Source of the DNA: Alphaproteobacteria bacterium
GTDB lineage: Bacteria; Pseudomonadota; Alphaproteobacteria; SMXP01
Assembly: GCA_028280675.1 (NCBI GenBank)
Contig: JANQLI010000024.1
Coordinates: forward strand, 1 to 12,211
Reading direction: 5' to 3'
DNA length: 12,211 bases
In this document: piece after piece, positions 1 to 7,188 of the stretch
Layout: every line of letters starts with the position of its first letter
Numbering within the stretch: position 1 is the first letter of the stretch
Program-made: the position numbers and the translations under genes
Notes under the pieces: model-generated
What the model was told of the DNA's origin: nothing
Database searches by the model: none
Seen by the model: the letters and a program-made list of their open reading frames with translations, nothing else

Positions 1-516
1 GACGTGCTTGAAAAGAACGGCATTCAAATCGATTTTAGTCCCTCATCCGGATATGATTATAGAGTGCATGGCGGGCCGAATTTTTCCGATGTGTCGAACT
101 TTCCTTTTCACGTCGGCTCTAAAGAATCGATTCTCTGTATTCCGGTGCCCAGTGAAAATTTGATCAAAGGCCCAGATACACTGTCTCAGCTTTATTATAC
201 ATTCATGGCTGAGTCGGCCTTTGGTGATTTGGGGAAGCCCATCCGTCTTACACCTGAAGGAAATACCCTTGCGCGCATGAAACTGATCGCCAAGCAATTA
301 TTAAAATCTGGGCTCAATGAAATCGTCATCTCTTTGCATAGTACATCACTGCATGTCGGCGGAAATCCATACTCTGATACACAAAGTGATGTGGACAGAA
401 TCAAATCTGTTCTATTTGCATTCACTGATTGGCTTTACGCATCCCATGCGGTGACCCCAGCATTGCCATATGACGTGCTACAATCTTATGCAGGGCGCCT
501 GCAAGACGGAAGGTGA
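1..516 (+). CDS. Polysaccharide deacetylase family protein, C-terminal part (5' end outside window)
   Basis: The reading frame is open from the first base and ends at TGA 514-516, so this is the C-terminal 171 residues of a longer protein. A GTG at position 4 is only an internal Val codon. The segment around residues 108-125 (ISLHSTSLHVGGNPYSD) followed by an acidic, helix-forming stretch matches the conserved tail of WalW-like/NodB-superfamily deacetylases (consensus like FHSPSLxPGxxPYV, then a helix preceding the strand near the C-terminus). The RLTPEG motif near residue 80 also recurs in that group. The metal-binding His/Asp residues would lie upstream of the window and cannot be checked. 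Family members remove N-acetyl groups from polysaccharides or are found in exopolysaccharide loci. The flippase gene follows after 9 bases, so the two are probably co-transcribed. Family assignment is fairly secure; the substrate is unknown. Confidence 0.72.
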   Translation, partial: DVLEKNGIQIDFSPSSGYDYRVHGGPNFSDVSNFPFHVGSKESILCIPVPSENLIKGPDTLSQLYYTFMAESAFGDLGKPIRLTPEGNTLARMKLIAKQLLKSGLNEIVISLHSTSLHVGGNPYSDTQSDVDRIKSVLFAFTDWLYASHAVTPALPYDVLQSYAGRLQDGR

Positions 517-525
517 CATCAGTCA

Positions 526-1998
526 GTGGCGGTTGGACAAAATATCGTTAAGGGATCGGCCATCTTAATTGTTGGACGGTTTTTGGTGCGCTTGATAGGC
601 CTTGTCAATACGGTTATCGTCGCCCGTATTCTCACGCCAGATGATTTTGGTGTTGTTGCTGTTGCGCTCACAATCGTTTGGCTTGTTGAGGGTGTGAGCG
701 ATATACGAATCCATAATGTGTTGATCTCCGAAAAAGATCCTGACGATGCGTTTTATAACACGACGTGGACTATGACTGCTGCGCGTGGTTTGCTTGTATC
801 TGTTATCTTGCTGCTGAGTGCTGATTTGGTCGCCATGTTTATGGATGATGACCGTTTGAGTAATGTGATACGGGTCCTCGCTTTATCGACGCTTCTCCTT
901 GGGTTTGTAAATCCAAAATTCATTCAATTTGAAAAAAATCTTGATGTCTCCCGCATCTTTATTCTGCGTCTGGCTGAAAAGATCACGGGTGTTGTTGTCT
1001 CAATTACCTTGGCATATATCTATCGGTCATATTGGGCAATTGTTGTGGGCTTAATCGCAGGATATGGCGTTCATGTTCTTATAAGTTATTTGTTCTTGCC
1101 TTATCGTCCGCGGCTCACGTTAGAACGTTTTGATAAAGTTTGGCATTTTACCGGCTGGTTAACCGGGGAAAGTATCGTCAACACGATAGCGCGCCGTTTA
1201 GATAATTTATTTGTTGGGAATGCCCTAGGTGTTTCTGTGGCAGGTTACGCGTATATGGGAGATCAACTGACACGGTTGCCTACCACCGAATTTATGCAGC
1301 CCATGCGCAGGGTGCTTTTTGCTGGGTTGGCGCACTTTGGTGATGATCTCTCAAAGCTGAGACAAAACGCTTTGGAGTCCATTGCTGTGATTTCGGGTGT
1401 TGCCTTGCCGATGGCTGTCGGCTTTTCATTGGTTGCAGATAGTTTTGTCTTGCTGTTGTTAGGCGATAAATGGGCGGAGGTGATCCCCTTTGTGCGGTTT
1501 ACCATTCTGGCGCTTGGCTTTATGGAGGTCTTTAGTATTGCGCCGATTATTGCTTTGGTGCTGAAAGACACCAGATTCATCTTTTATCGCAGTCTTGTCT
1601 ATTCCTTTATCAGGTTGCCTATTTTGCTTATCGGGATTTATGCTTATGGGTTTATCGGTTTTATTATAGCGCGTGTCATCACAGATACGATTCTTGTGTT
1701 AATTAATGTCGGTATGCTGCGAAAAATGCTTGATGTGCCGTATTTCTACCCCCTTATGATGATATGGCGGACCATTGTAAGCGTGATGATTATGGCGGCG
1801 GCGGTGCTTGCTTGGAAGCATATGGGTATCCCATTCGACACGACGTTTCTGGGTTTAATTTTAAACCTCGCGATTGAGGCCTCAATAGGCGTGGTTGTGT
1901 ATAGTGGTGTGCATTATGCCACATGGATTATGGCTTCAAAACCCAAAGGGCTAGAGACGCGTATGTTGGAATTTGTTTCTTCCTCACTGCGTCGTTAA
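526..1998 (+). CDS. Wzx-type oligosaccharide flippase (MOP superfamily)
   Basis: This 490-residue, highly hydrophobic protein has about 12-14 predicted membrane segments across its whole length. Its N-terminus (GRFLVRLIGLVNTVIVARIL, then TPDDFG) is the typical start of polysaccharide flippases of the MOP superfamily (Wzx/RfbX, MurJ relatives). A further family-like stretch is the cytoplasmic RRLDNLFVGNALG near residue 225. Family members move undecaprenyl-diphosphate-linked oligosaccharide units across the inner membrane for O-antigen, capsule or exopolysaccharide assembly. Length is normal. The start is a GTG at 526, chosen because GGAAGG (508-513) lies 12 bases upstream and the frame opens there; this Shine-Dalgarno overlaps the end of the deacetylase gene, suggesting translational coupling. 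It is probably in one transcript with the deacetylase. Family confidence is high; the glycan moved is unknown. Confidence 0.88.
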   Translation: MAVGQNIVKGSAILIVGRFLVRLIGLVNTVIVARILTPDDFGVVAVALTIVWLVEGVSDIRIHNVLISEKDPDDAFYNTTWTMTAARGLLVSVILLLSADLVAMFMDDDRLSNVIRVLALSTLLLGFVNPKFIQFEKNLDVSRIFILRLAEKITGVVVSITLAYIYRSYWAIVVGLIAGYGVHVLISYLFLPYRPRLTLERFDKVWHFTGWLTGESIVNTIARRLDNLFVGNALGVSVAGYAYMGDQLTRLPTTEFMQPMRRVLFAGLAHFGDDLSKLRQNALESIAVISGVALPMAVGFSLVADSFVLLLLGDKWAEVIPFVRFTILALGFMEVFSIAPIIALVLKDTRFIFYRSLVYSFIRLPILLIGIYAYGFIGFIIARVITDTILVLINVGMLRKMLDVPYFYPLMMIWRTIVSVMIMAAAVLAWKHMGIPFDTTFLGLILNLAIEASIGVVVYSGVHYATWIMASKPKGLETRMLEFVSSSLRR

Positions 1999-2044
1999 GA
2001 ATGTTATGATGATGTCACGATTGAGCGAATCAAGAGAACAGTGA

Positions 2045-3094
2045 ATGCGAGGATTGTACCATAGCTTGTTAGACGCATTGTTCCGTTCCGCAGCCTTTCG
2101 GGAACGATTGAAAACAACTGTGCGCGAGAATGCAAGTGAATCTGGATTGCACCTTGTTCCGGCCCTGCCATATCTTCCCAATCCTTATGCCCCAAGGACT
2201 GAGCAGGACATTCGTCCTCTCAATGAAGGCGCTGACCAAAAAACAGTTATCTTTATCACGTCCCGGTTTCGTAGCGGGTCAACCCTTTTGTGGAATATCT
2301 TTCATACACTTGAAGAATTTACGAGTTACTATGAACCATTGAATGAGCGCCAGTGGTTTCTTCCGAGTAACGCATCCCACGTCGATCCCACCCACCGCGG
2401 CGCGGCAAATTACCATGTGAATTACGAAAATATGGAGGATCTGAAAACGCTCTATCATGTCAGATGGATTGATCAAGATCTCATTATGCATGCGCAGTCC
2501 TATGATTGGGGATTGAAGCGCTATCTGGATGCCTTGATCGAGCGCGCAGACAAAATGCCTGTCTTGCAATTCAATCGTATGGATTTTCGATTGCCTTGGC
2601 TCAAAGCGGCTTATCCACATGCAAAGATTTTGCATTTATACCGCAATCCACGCGATCAATGGATCTCCATGCTGTATGGCCAGACTGTGCCGCGTGATAT
2701 TACCGTGTCGGCGTTTCACCCTTATGACCGTTTCTATTTGCTGCCATGGTTTGAGGATATCCGGCGGGTTTTTACATGCCTTGATTTACCCGCGGATTGT
2801 TCAGCTTACGAGGTGCATTATTTGATATGGCGTTTGTCCTATCTCTATGGCTCCGCTTTTGGGGATGTGTCTCTGTCCTATGAAGACTTGATCGAGTCGC
2901 CTCTGAAGGTCATGTCGCGAACTTTGGAGTCCCTCAGTATTAACCATTTGGATGTCTCGCCCATTGACGGATTAATCGATCCGACTGGAAAAAGTTCATG
3001 GCATGAATATGCCGATGAGGCGTGGTTTGCTGAGAAAGAGCAGACATGTGAGGAGGCTCTCTCCCAGATGTTGGCTCTTCTACAGCGTGGCTGA
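2045..3094 (+). CDS. PAPS-dependent sulfotransferase family protein
   Basis: The protein has 349 residues and no obvious signal peptide or membrane segment, so it is probably cytoplasmic. Residues 71-86 (ITSRFRSGSTLLWNIF) form the 5'-phosphosulfate-binding loop of sulfotransferases (T/PxxRSGST-L). Residues 197-208 (LHLYRNPRDQWI) match the 3'-phosphate-binding motif (RxPRDxxxS), with Ser at 208. YEPLN at 96-100 is the common acidic motif following the first helix. Members transfer sulfate from PAPS to sugars, lipids or proteins; here the neighbouring flippase and sugar-nucleotide gene point to a carbohydrate or glycolipid acceptor, which is inference. The ATG start at 2045 is preceded by a weak purine stretch (AAGAGA, about 2031-2036). 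The gap to the flippase gene is 46 bases, so it is likely in the same transcript. The gene is not unusual in length. Confidence 0.85.
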   Translation: MRGLYHSLLDALFRSAAFRERLKTTVRENASESGLHLVPALPYLPNPYAPRTEQDIRPLNEGADQKTVIFITSRFRSGSTLLWNIFHTLEEFTSYYEPLNERQWFLPSNASHVDPTHRGAANYHVNYENMEDLKTLYHVRWIDQDLIMHAQSYDWGLKRYLDALIERADKMPVLQFNRMDFRLPWLKAAYPHAKILHLYRNPRDQWISMLYGQTVPRDITVSAFHPYDRFYLLPWFEDIRRVFTCLDLPADCSAYEVHYLIWRLSYLYGSAFGDVSLSYEDLIESPLKVMSRTLESLSINHLDVSPIDGLIDPTGKSSWHEYADEAWFAEKEQTCEEALSQMLALLQRG

Positions 3095-3113
3095 GATTAT
3101 GATTCATCAATAT

Positions 3114-3150
3114 ATTGCATTGCGAAATAAAATGCCGCACGTTATATGCC
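3114..3150 (+). promoter_or_regulatory. Possible sigma-70-like promoter before the decarboxylase gene
   Basis: The 136-base gap between the sulfotransferase and the decarboxylase genes is A+T-rich. It contains TTGCGA (3120-3125) and TATATG (3143-3148) separated by 17 bases, which resembles -35/-10 elements. It would start transcription near 3155, about 75 bases before the ATG. No terminator-like hairpin with a T-run was seen in this gap, so read-through from upstream is also possible. This is pattern matching only. Confidence 0.3.
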
Positions 3151-3230
3151 GATGATTGCGAGAGAGATGACGTAAAAGTTTAAGCGAGATGTGAAGCTGT
3201 TTCGGTCATAGGGTGCATAGGATAAAAAGG

Positions 3231-4178
3231 ATGCATGAAATTCGCAGAGTATTGGTGACGGGGGGTGCTGGCTTTATCGGCTCCCATCTGTGTGAACGCC
3301 TTTTGCAGGATGGCTGTGAGGTCATTTGTGTCGATAATTTCTTTACTGGCACACGCCGGAATGTGTCGCATCTTCTTGATAACCACAATTTTGAATTAAT
3401 ACGTCACGACGTGACATTCCCGCTCTACGTCGAAGTCGATGAAATTTTTAACTTGGCTTGCCCCGCATCCCCCATCCATTATCAACATGATCCGGTGCAG
3501 ACGACTAAGACGGGTGTGCACGGCGCGATTAATATGCTTGGCCTTGCCAAAAGACTCAATGCGCGGATTTTTCAAGCATCCACAAGTGAAGTCTATGGGG
3601 ACCCGACCATTCATCCCCAGACGGAAGATTATTGGGGAAACGTGAACCCGATTGGTACGCGTGCCTGTTATGATGAAGGGAAGCGATGCGCGGAAACGCT
3701 GTTCTTTGATTATCACCGGCAAATGAATTTAAGTATTAAGGTTGCGCGGATCTTTAATACCTATGGGCCCCGGATGCATCCGAATGATGGGCGTGTGGTC
3801 TCGAACTTTATTGTACAAGCCTTGAAGGGTGAGCCGATCACGCTCTTTGGTGATGGCTCGCAGACACGCTCTTTCTGTTACATTGATGATTTGGTTGAAG
3901 GGTTTGTGCGTTTGATGCAAACAGAGGATGCCATCACAGGTCCCATGAATCTCGGTAATCCGAATGAATTCACCATTCGCGAGCTCGCTGAATTGGTGAT
4001 AGAGCTGACGGGCTCACAATCGGCATTGGAAATGCGGCCATTGCCCGCAGATGACCCGAAGCAGCGCCAGCCAAATATTGATCAGGCAAAATCTTCACTG
4101 GATTGGGAGCCAACGATACAATTGCGCGACGGGCTTGCAAAAACCATCTCATATTTTGATGCTCTCTTGGCCGAGTAA
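3231..4178 (+). CDS. UDP-glucuronate decarboxylase (UDP-xylose synthase type, extended SDR)
   Basis: This 315-residue extended short-chain dehydrogenase begins with the NAD-binding motif GGAGFIGSHL (11-20). It has the family signatures NLACPASPIHYQ (74-85), ASTSEVYGDP (116-125) and YWGNVNPIGTRACYDEGKR (134-152), with the catalytic pair Tyr147 and Lys151 and the TSE triad partner. These match UDP-glucuronic acid decarboxylases (UXS) rather than GalE, RfbB or arnA-type epimerases. The reaction would be UDP-glucuronate to UDP-xylose plus CO2 in the cytoplasm, supplying a pentose donor for the glycan. The ATG at 3231 is preferred because AGGAT (3219-3223) sits at correct spacing; an in-frame GTG at 3213 would add six residues without conservation. 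The UXS assignment is strong; closely related dehydratase activities cannot be wholly excluded. Confidence 0.88.
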   Translation: MHEIRRVLVTGGAGFIGSHLCERLLQDGCEVICVDNFFTGTRRNVSHLLDNHNFELIRHDVTFPLYVEVDEIFNLACPASPIHYQHDPVQTTKTGVHGAINMLGLAKRLNARIFQASTSEVYGDPTIHPQTEDYWGNVNPIGTRACYDEGKRCAETLFFDYHRQMNLSIKVARIFNTYGPRMHPNDGRVVSNFIVQALKGEPITLFGDGSQTRSFCYIDDLVEGFVRLMQTEDAITGPMNLGNPNEFTIRELAELVIELTGSQSALEMRPLPADDPKQRQPNIDQAKSSLDWEPTIQLRDGLAKTISYFDALLAE

Positions 4179-4224
4179 GGTTTTGTGTGCATATGATGTC
4201 TGGATTGAAGGAAAGAGTGAGTTT

Positions 4225-4662
4225 ATGACAGGTTTCGCCCAGGGTTATGCGGGTGATGTCACCCCCGAAGAGGCTTGGCAAAGGCTGAGTGACGATGCGA
4301 CTGCTGTCATTATTGATGTGCGTACGCAGGCTGAATGGCACTTTGTTGGGGTGCCGGATCTTTCCAGTCTTGGAAAGGAACCTCTTTTAGTGCAGTGGGT
4401 GACAAGCCACGGGCCGAATCCAGACTTCATGACAGAGCTTATGCGTGAGTTTGATGCGCGTGATGTGGCAACAGACGCCCCTCTCTTGTTCCTTTGCCGA
4501 TCAGGCGTCCGATCAAAAAACGCTGCGATCGCCTGTACACAGGCAGGCTATACCGCTTGTTTTAATGTTGCGACAGGATTTGAGGGTGATCTTGATGACG
4601 CGCACCATCGCAGCACCGTTAATGGATGGCGCGTTGCAGGATTGCCCTGGGCGCAGAGCTAA
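4225..4662 (+). CDS. Single-domain rhodanese-like protein
   Basis: The chosen start gives a 145-residue protein. It has the rhodanese N-terminal strand motif VIIDVRTQAEW (28-38) and the active-site loop LCRSGVRS (90-97), with Cys91 as the persulfide-forming residue. The C-terminal GWRVAGLPW is the usual end of this small rhodanese type. Members carry sulfane sulfur from donors such as thiosulfate, or act in detoxification and sulfur relay; the true substrate cannot be read from sequence. The ATG at 4225 follows AAGGAAAGAG (4208-4217) at good spacing. The same frame is open back into the decarboxylase gene, to 4051, but that extension encodes no rhodanese sequence. It lies 46 bases after the decarboxylase and may be co-transcribed. 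A link with the sulfotransferase through sulfur metabolism is conceivable but unsupported; it may just be a passenger. Confidence 0.85.
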   Translation: MTGFAQGYAGDVTPEEAWQRLSDDATAVIIDVRTQAEWHFVGVPDLSSLGKEPLLVQWVTSHGPNPDFMTELMREFDARDVATDAPLLFLCRSGVRSKNAAIACTQAGYTACFNVATGFEGDLDDAHHRSTVNGWRVAGLPWAQS

Positions 4663-4742
4663 GGGTGACATGTCAGACCTAATGATGTACGCACAGCCCT
4701 GTTTATCAAAATTATCATCAAGAATCATGAGAGGCTGCGATA

Positions 4743-5720
4743 TTGGTGGATCAGGACGTCACGCATAAACCTGCTCTCTCGCAGCGCGCAATTTGGATGA
4801 TTTCCGGATCTGTCTTAGTTGGCGTTAGTCTTTATCTTGCCGGAATTATCATCACTGATATTCATGTTGTTGTGGACGCTAGCTCGAGAATTAGTTTTTC
4901 GGTATGGTGTTTGCTTTTGTTGACGTCCTTGGTCAATTATGCCTTGCGTTTTGTGCGATGGGATATGATGCTGCGGATCATGGAGAAGCAGCTTCCTTTC
5001 TGGAAACATGCGATCTTCTACCTTGCTGGGTTTGCCCTTTCAACAACGCCTGGAAAGGCAGGAGAGGCCATTCGCTCTGTTTATCTCACACGTTATCATG
5101 TTAAGGTCGAAGAAAGCGTCAGTGTCTTATTTGTTGAGCGCTTCATGGATCTCATTTCAATAACACTCCTTGCGATTCTGGCGTCAAGCGCGCTAACAAA
5201 TTCAGGAATCGTTTATGTGGTATCAGTGATGATGATCTTAGGATTGGTTGGCGTTGTTGTCAGTCCCATCCCGCGATGGGTGCAGAAGCGTTGGATTGAT
5301 GGACGTTCCATGACCCTTCTGCGCTCATTCGGGCAAAAAATTATCCATCTTCTCCAAATCTCACATGCATTGCTCACGCATAAAATATTTCTCTATGGTA
5401 ATCTGATAGGATTGATTGCTTGGGCATCTGAAGGGATTGGGTTTTATATTCTATGTCAGGTGCTGGGATTTGATATTTCCTTTACCATGGCGATGGGAAT
5501 TTATGGCGCAAGTATGTTGATCGGGGCATTGTCATTTCTTCCTGGTGGGATAGGCACAACGGAGGCAGCAATGGCGGCAATGCTAATTGGCCTGGGTGTG
5601 TCTCCACCAGAGGCGGTCATCGCAACCATTATCTGCCGCTTGGTGACCCTGTGGTTTGCCGTCATACTGGGCCTGATGGCATTAGGCGGCGCCACACGAA
5701 TCAAGGTAGGTGACGCATGA
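4743..5720 (+). CDS. YbhN/UPF0104-type integral membrane protein (lysylphosphatidylglycerol-synthase TM-like)
   Basis: This 325-residue protein has about eight predicted membrane segments. It carries the family motifs TTPGKAGEAIRSVYL (101-115), ERFMDL (132-137), ASEGIGFY (228-235) and the signature LPGGIGTTEAAM (266-277), followed by ICRLVTLWFAV. These match the UPF0104 family, related to the flippase half of MprF, whose members occur beside glycosyltransferases and polyprenyl-lipid genes. The start is either TTG 4743 or GTG 4746; GAGAGG (4729-4734) lies 8 or 11 bases upstream, so the choice is open and differs by one residue. Its stop overlaps the ATG of the HAD-UbiA gene (ATGA at 5717), so translation is coupled. 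Because it opens an operon for polyprenyl-phosphate-linked pentose synthesis, I infer a role in moving or handling that lipid. No direct evidence for this activity is visible. Confidence 0.85.
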   Translation: MVDQDVTHKPALSQRAIWMISGSVLVGVSLYLAGIIITDIHVVVDASSRISFSVWCLLLLTSLVNYALRFVRWDMMLRIMEKQLPFWKHAIFYLAGFALSTTPGKAGEAIRSVYLTRYHVKVEESVSVLFVERFMDLISITLLAILASSALTNSGIVYVVSVMMILGLVGVVVSPIPRWVQKRWIDGRSMTLLRSFGQKIIHLLQISHALLTHKIFLYGNLIGLIAWASEGIGFYILCQVLGFDISFTMAMGIYGASMLIGALSFLPGGIGTTEAAMAAMLIGLGVSPPEAVIATIICRLVTLWFAVILGLMALGGATRIKVGDA

Positions 5721-7186
5721 GTGATCACCCAATCTCTGTTGAGAAAGATGATGATGTTTCTGCATCTGAGATGGAAAATATTCCGCTCATTGTGGATCTT
5801 GATGGGACGTTAACGCCAACGGATACATTACATGAAGCGCTTGTAAAGAATATTAAGACGATCCCAGTGTTAATGGCGCGGATGCCTTTTTGGCTTTTAA
5901 AGGGGAAGGCGGGTTTCAAGTCTCGCCTGGCCGACCATGCGCAGATTGATGTGTCACTTCTCCCCTATAATGACGATGTGCTTGCTTATATCCAGAATGC
6001 AAAAGCGCAAGGGCGGTCGATAGTTCTTGCGACGGCGAGTGACCACCGGGTTGCGCAAGCTGTCGCAGACCACCTTGGTGTTTTTGACGATATTATTGCA
6101 ACGTCTCCTGAGGGAAATCTCTCTGGTGCGGCTAAGCGTGACGCAATTGAGGCACGTTATGGTGTCAAGGGCTTTGACTATATTGGAAATGAGAGCGTCG
6201 ATAAGCCGATCTGGAGGTCTGCGCGGCGCGCTATACTCTGTCATGCATCGTCAGCGCTGATCAAATCGGTGAAAGCACAGCATGAAGATGTTGAGGTAAT
6301 TTCTAAGCGTGGCGCGACCCTTATGCCATTGATAAAAGCTGCGCGCCCTTATCAATGGGTGAAAAATTTGCTTGTTTTCATACCGATGTTTGCTGCGCAT
6401 TATTGGTCGATGGAATATTTGTCCATGGCTTTCATCGCCTTCCTTTGTTTTTGTGCAGGCGCTTCGGCTGTATATCTTATGAATGATATCATGGACCTTG
6501 AGAATGATCGGCAGCATCCCCGTAAAAAATACCGCCCCTTCGCAGCCGGCCAAGCCCCTATTATCACGGCGTTAGTCCTTTCATTTGCCCTGATGGCATT
6601 TGCAGTTATCGGTGCATATATGTATAAACCAGCTTTCGCATTGACCGTGATTGTCTATTTGATTCTCACGACGGCCTACTCTCTTATCCTCAAGCGCTTT
6701 GTCTTAATTGATGTCGTGTTGTTGGCGAGCCTTTATACTTTGCGTCTTATTGCAGGTGGAGTCGCCACGAATGTTGATCTCACTCTTTGGCTGCTCGGAT
6801 TTTCAATGTTCCTCTTTACAAGTCTCGCTTTTGCAAAACGTTATGTCGAAGTGAGTGAAATTGTCAGATTGGATAAAAAGCGCACGCACGGCCGAGGCTA
6901 TCTCGCAGGAGATCAGAATATTCTGCTGACATTCGGCGCGGCGTCCGGTATGGCCGCCGTTGTGATGCTTGCACTCTATGTGAACAATGCTGGCACCATG
7001 GGCCTTTATGCGAACGCAGAACTATTATGGGGTATATGCCCCGTTCTCTTATTTTGGATAAGTTATGTTTGGTTAGCGGCGCAACGTAACCAACTCACGG
7101 ATGACCCGATCATTTTTGCGTTACGTGATAATATTTCACGCGTCACGATCACACTTGTCTTTCTTTTGGCGGTGTTGGCATTGTAA
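5717..7186 (+). CDS. HAD phosphatase-UbiA prenyltransferase fusion; candidate polyprenyl-phosphate phosphoribosyltransferase
   Basis: The 489-residue protein joins two domains. Residues about 20-190 form a HAD-like hydrolase: motif I DLDGTLTP (27-34), motif II around ATAS (105-108), Lys140, and motif IV YIGNESVD (155-162), where Asn replaces the more usual first Asp. Residues about 205-489 form a UbiA-type integral membrane domain with RPYQWVKN (210-217), the Mg-binding NDIMDLEND (256-264), HPRKKYRPFAAG (267-278) and AKRYVEV near 373-379. These segments closely resemble mycobacterial Rv3806c, which transfers 5-phosphoribose from PRPP to decaprenyl phosphate. The HAD half could then remove the 5-phosphate, a job assigned to a separate protein (Rv3807c) in mycobacteria. 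The gene overlaps the upstream membrane-protein gene by four bases and is followed after two bases by the DprE1-like gene. The domain calls are strong; the exact prenyl substrate is inferred. Confidence 0.87.
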   Translation: MSDHPISVEKDDDVSASEMENIPLIVDLDGTLTPTDTLHEALVKNIKTIPVLMARMPFWLLKGKAGFKSRLADHAQIDVSLLPYNDDVLAYIQNAKAQGRSIVLATASDHRVAQAVADHLGVFDDIIATSPEGNLSGAAKRDAIEARYGVKGFDYIGNESVDKPIWRSARRAILCHASSALIKSVKAQHEDVEVISKRGATLMPLIKAARPYQWVKNLLVFIPMFAAHYWSMEYLSMAFIAFLCFCAGASAVYLMNDIMDLENDRQHPRKKYRPFAAGQAPIITALVLSFALMAFAVIGAYMYKPAFALTVIVYLILTTAYSLILKRFVLIDVVLLASLYTLRLIAGGVATNVDLTLWLLGFSMFLFTSLAFAKRYVEVSEIVRLDKKRTHGRGYLAGDQNILLTFGAASGMAAVVMLALYVNNAGTMGLYANAELLWGICPVLLFWISYVWLAAQRNQLTDDPIIFALRDNISRVTITLVFLLAVLAL

Positions 7187-7188
7187 TC

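Noticed and set aside
1263..1580. Minus-strand open frame of 105 codons inside the flippase gene
   Set aside because: It has no recognisable domain and no ribosome-binding context, and it mirrors a conserved coding region; the same holds for the other antisense frames.
3213..3230. GTG 3213 as start of the UDP-glucuronate decarboxylase
   Set aside because: No convincing Shine-Dalgarno, and it adds only six unconserved residues before the usual N-terminus; ATG 3231 is better placed.
4051..4224. Upstream extension of the rhodanese reading frame into the decarboxylase gene
   Set aside because: The extension overlaps a well-conserved gene in another frame and encodes nothing like a rhodanese; ATG 4225 has a good ribosome-binding site.
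4666..4675. Perfect palindrome TGACATGTCA as an operator
   Set aside because: About a dozen 10-base palindromes are expected by chance in a window this size, and flanking symmetry is poor.
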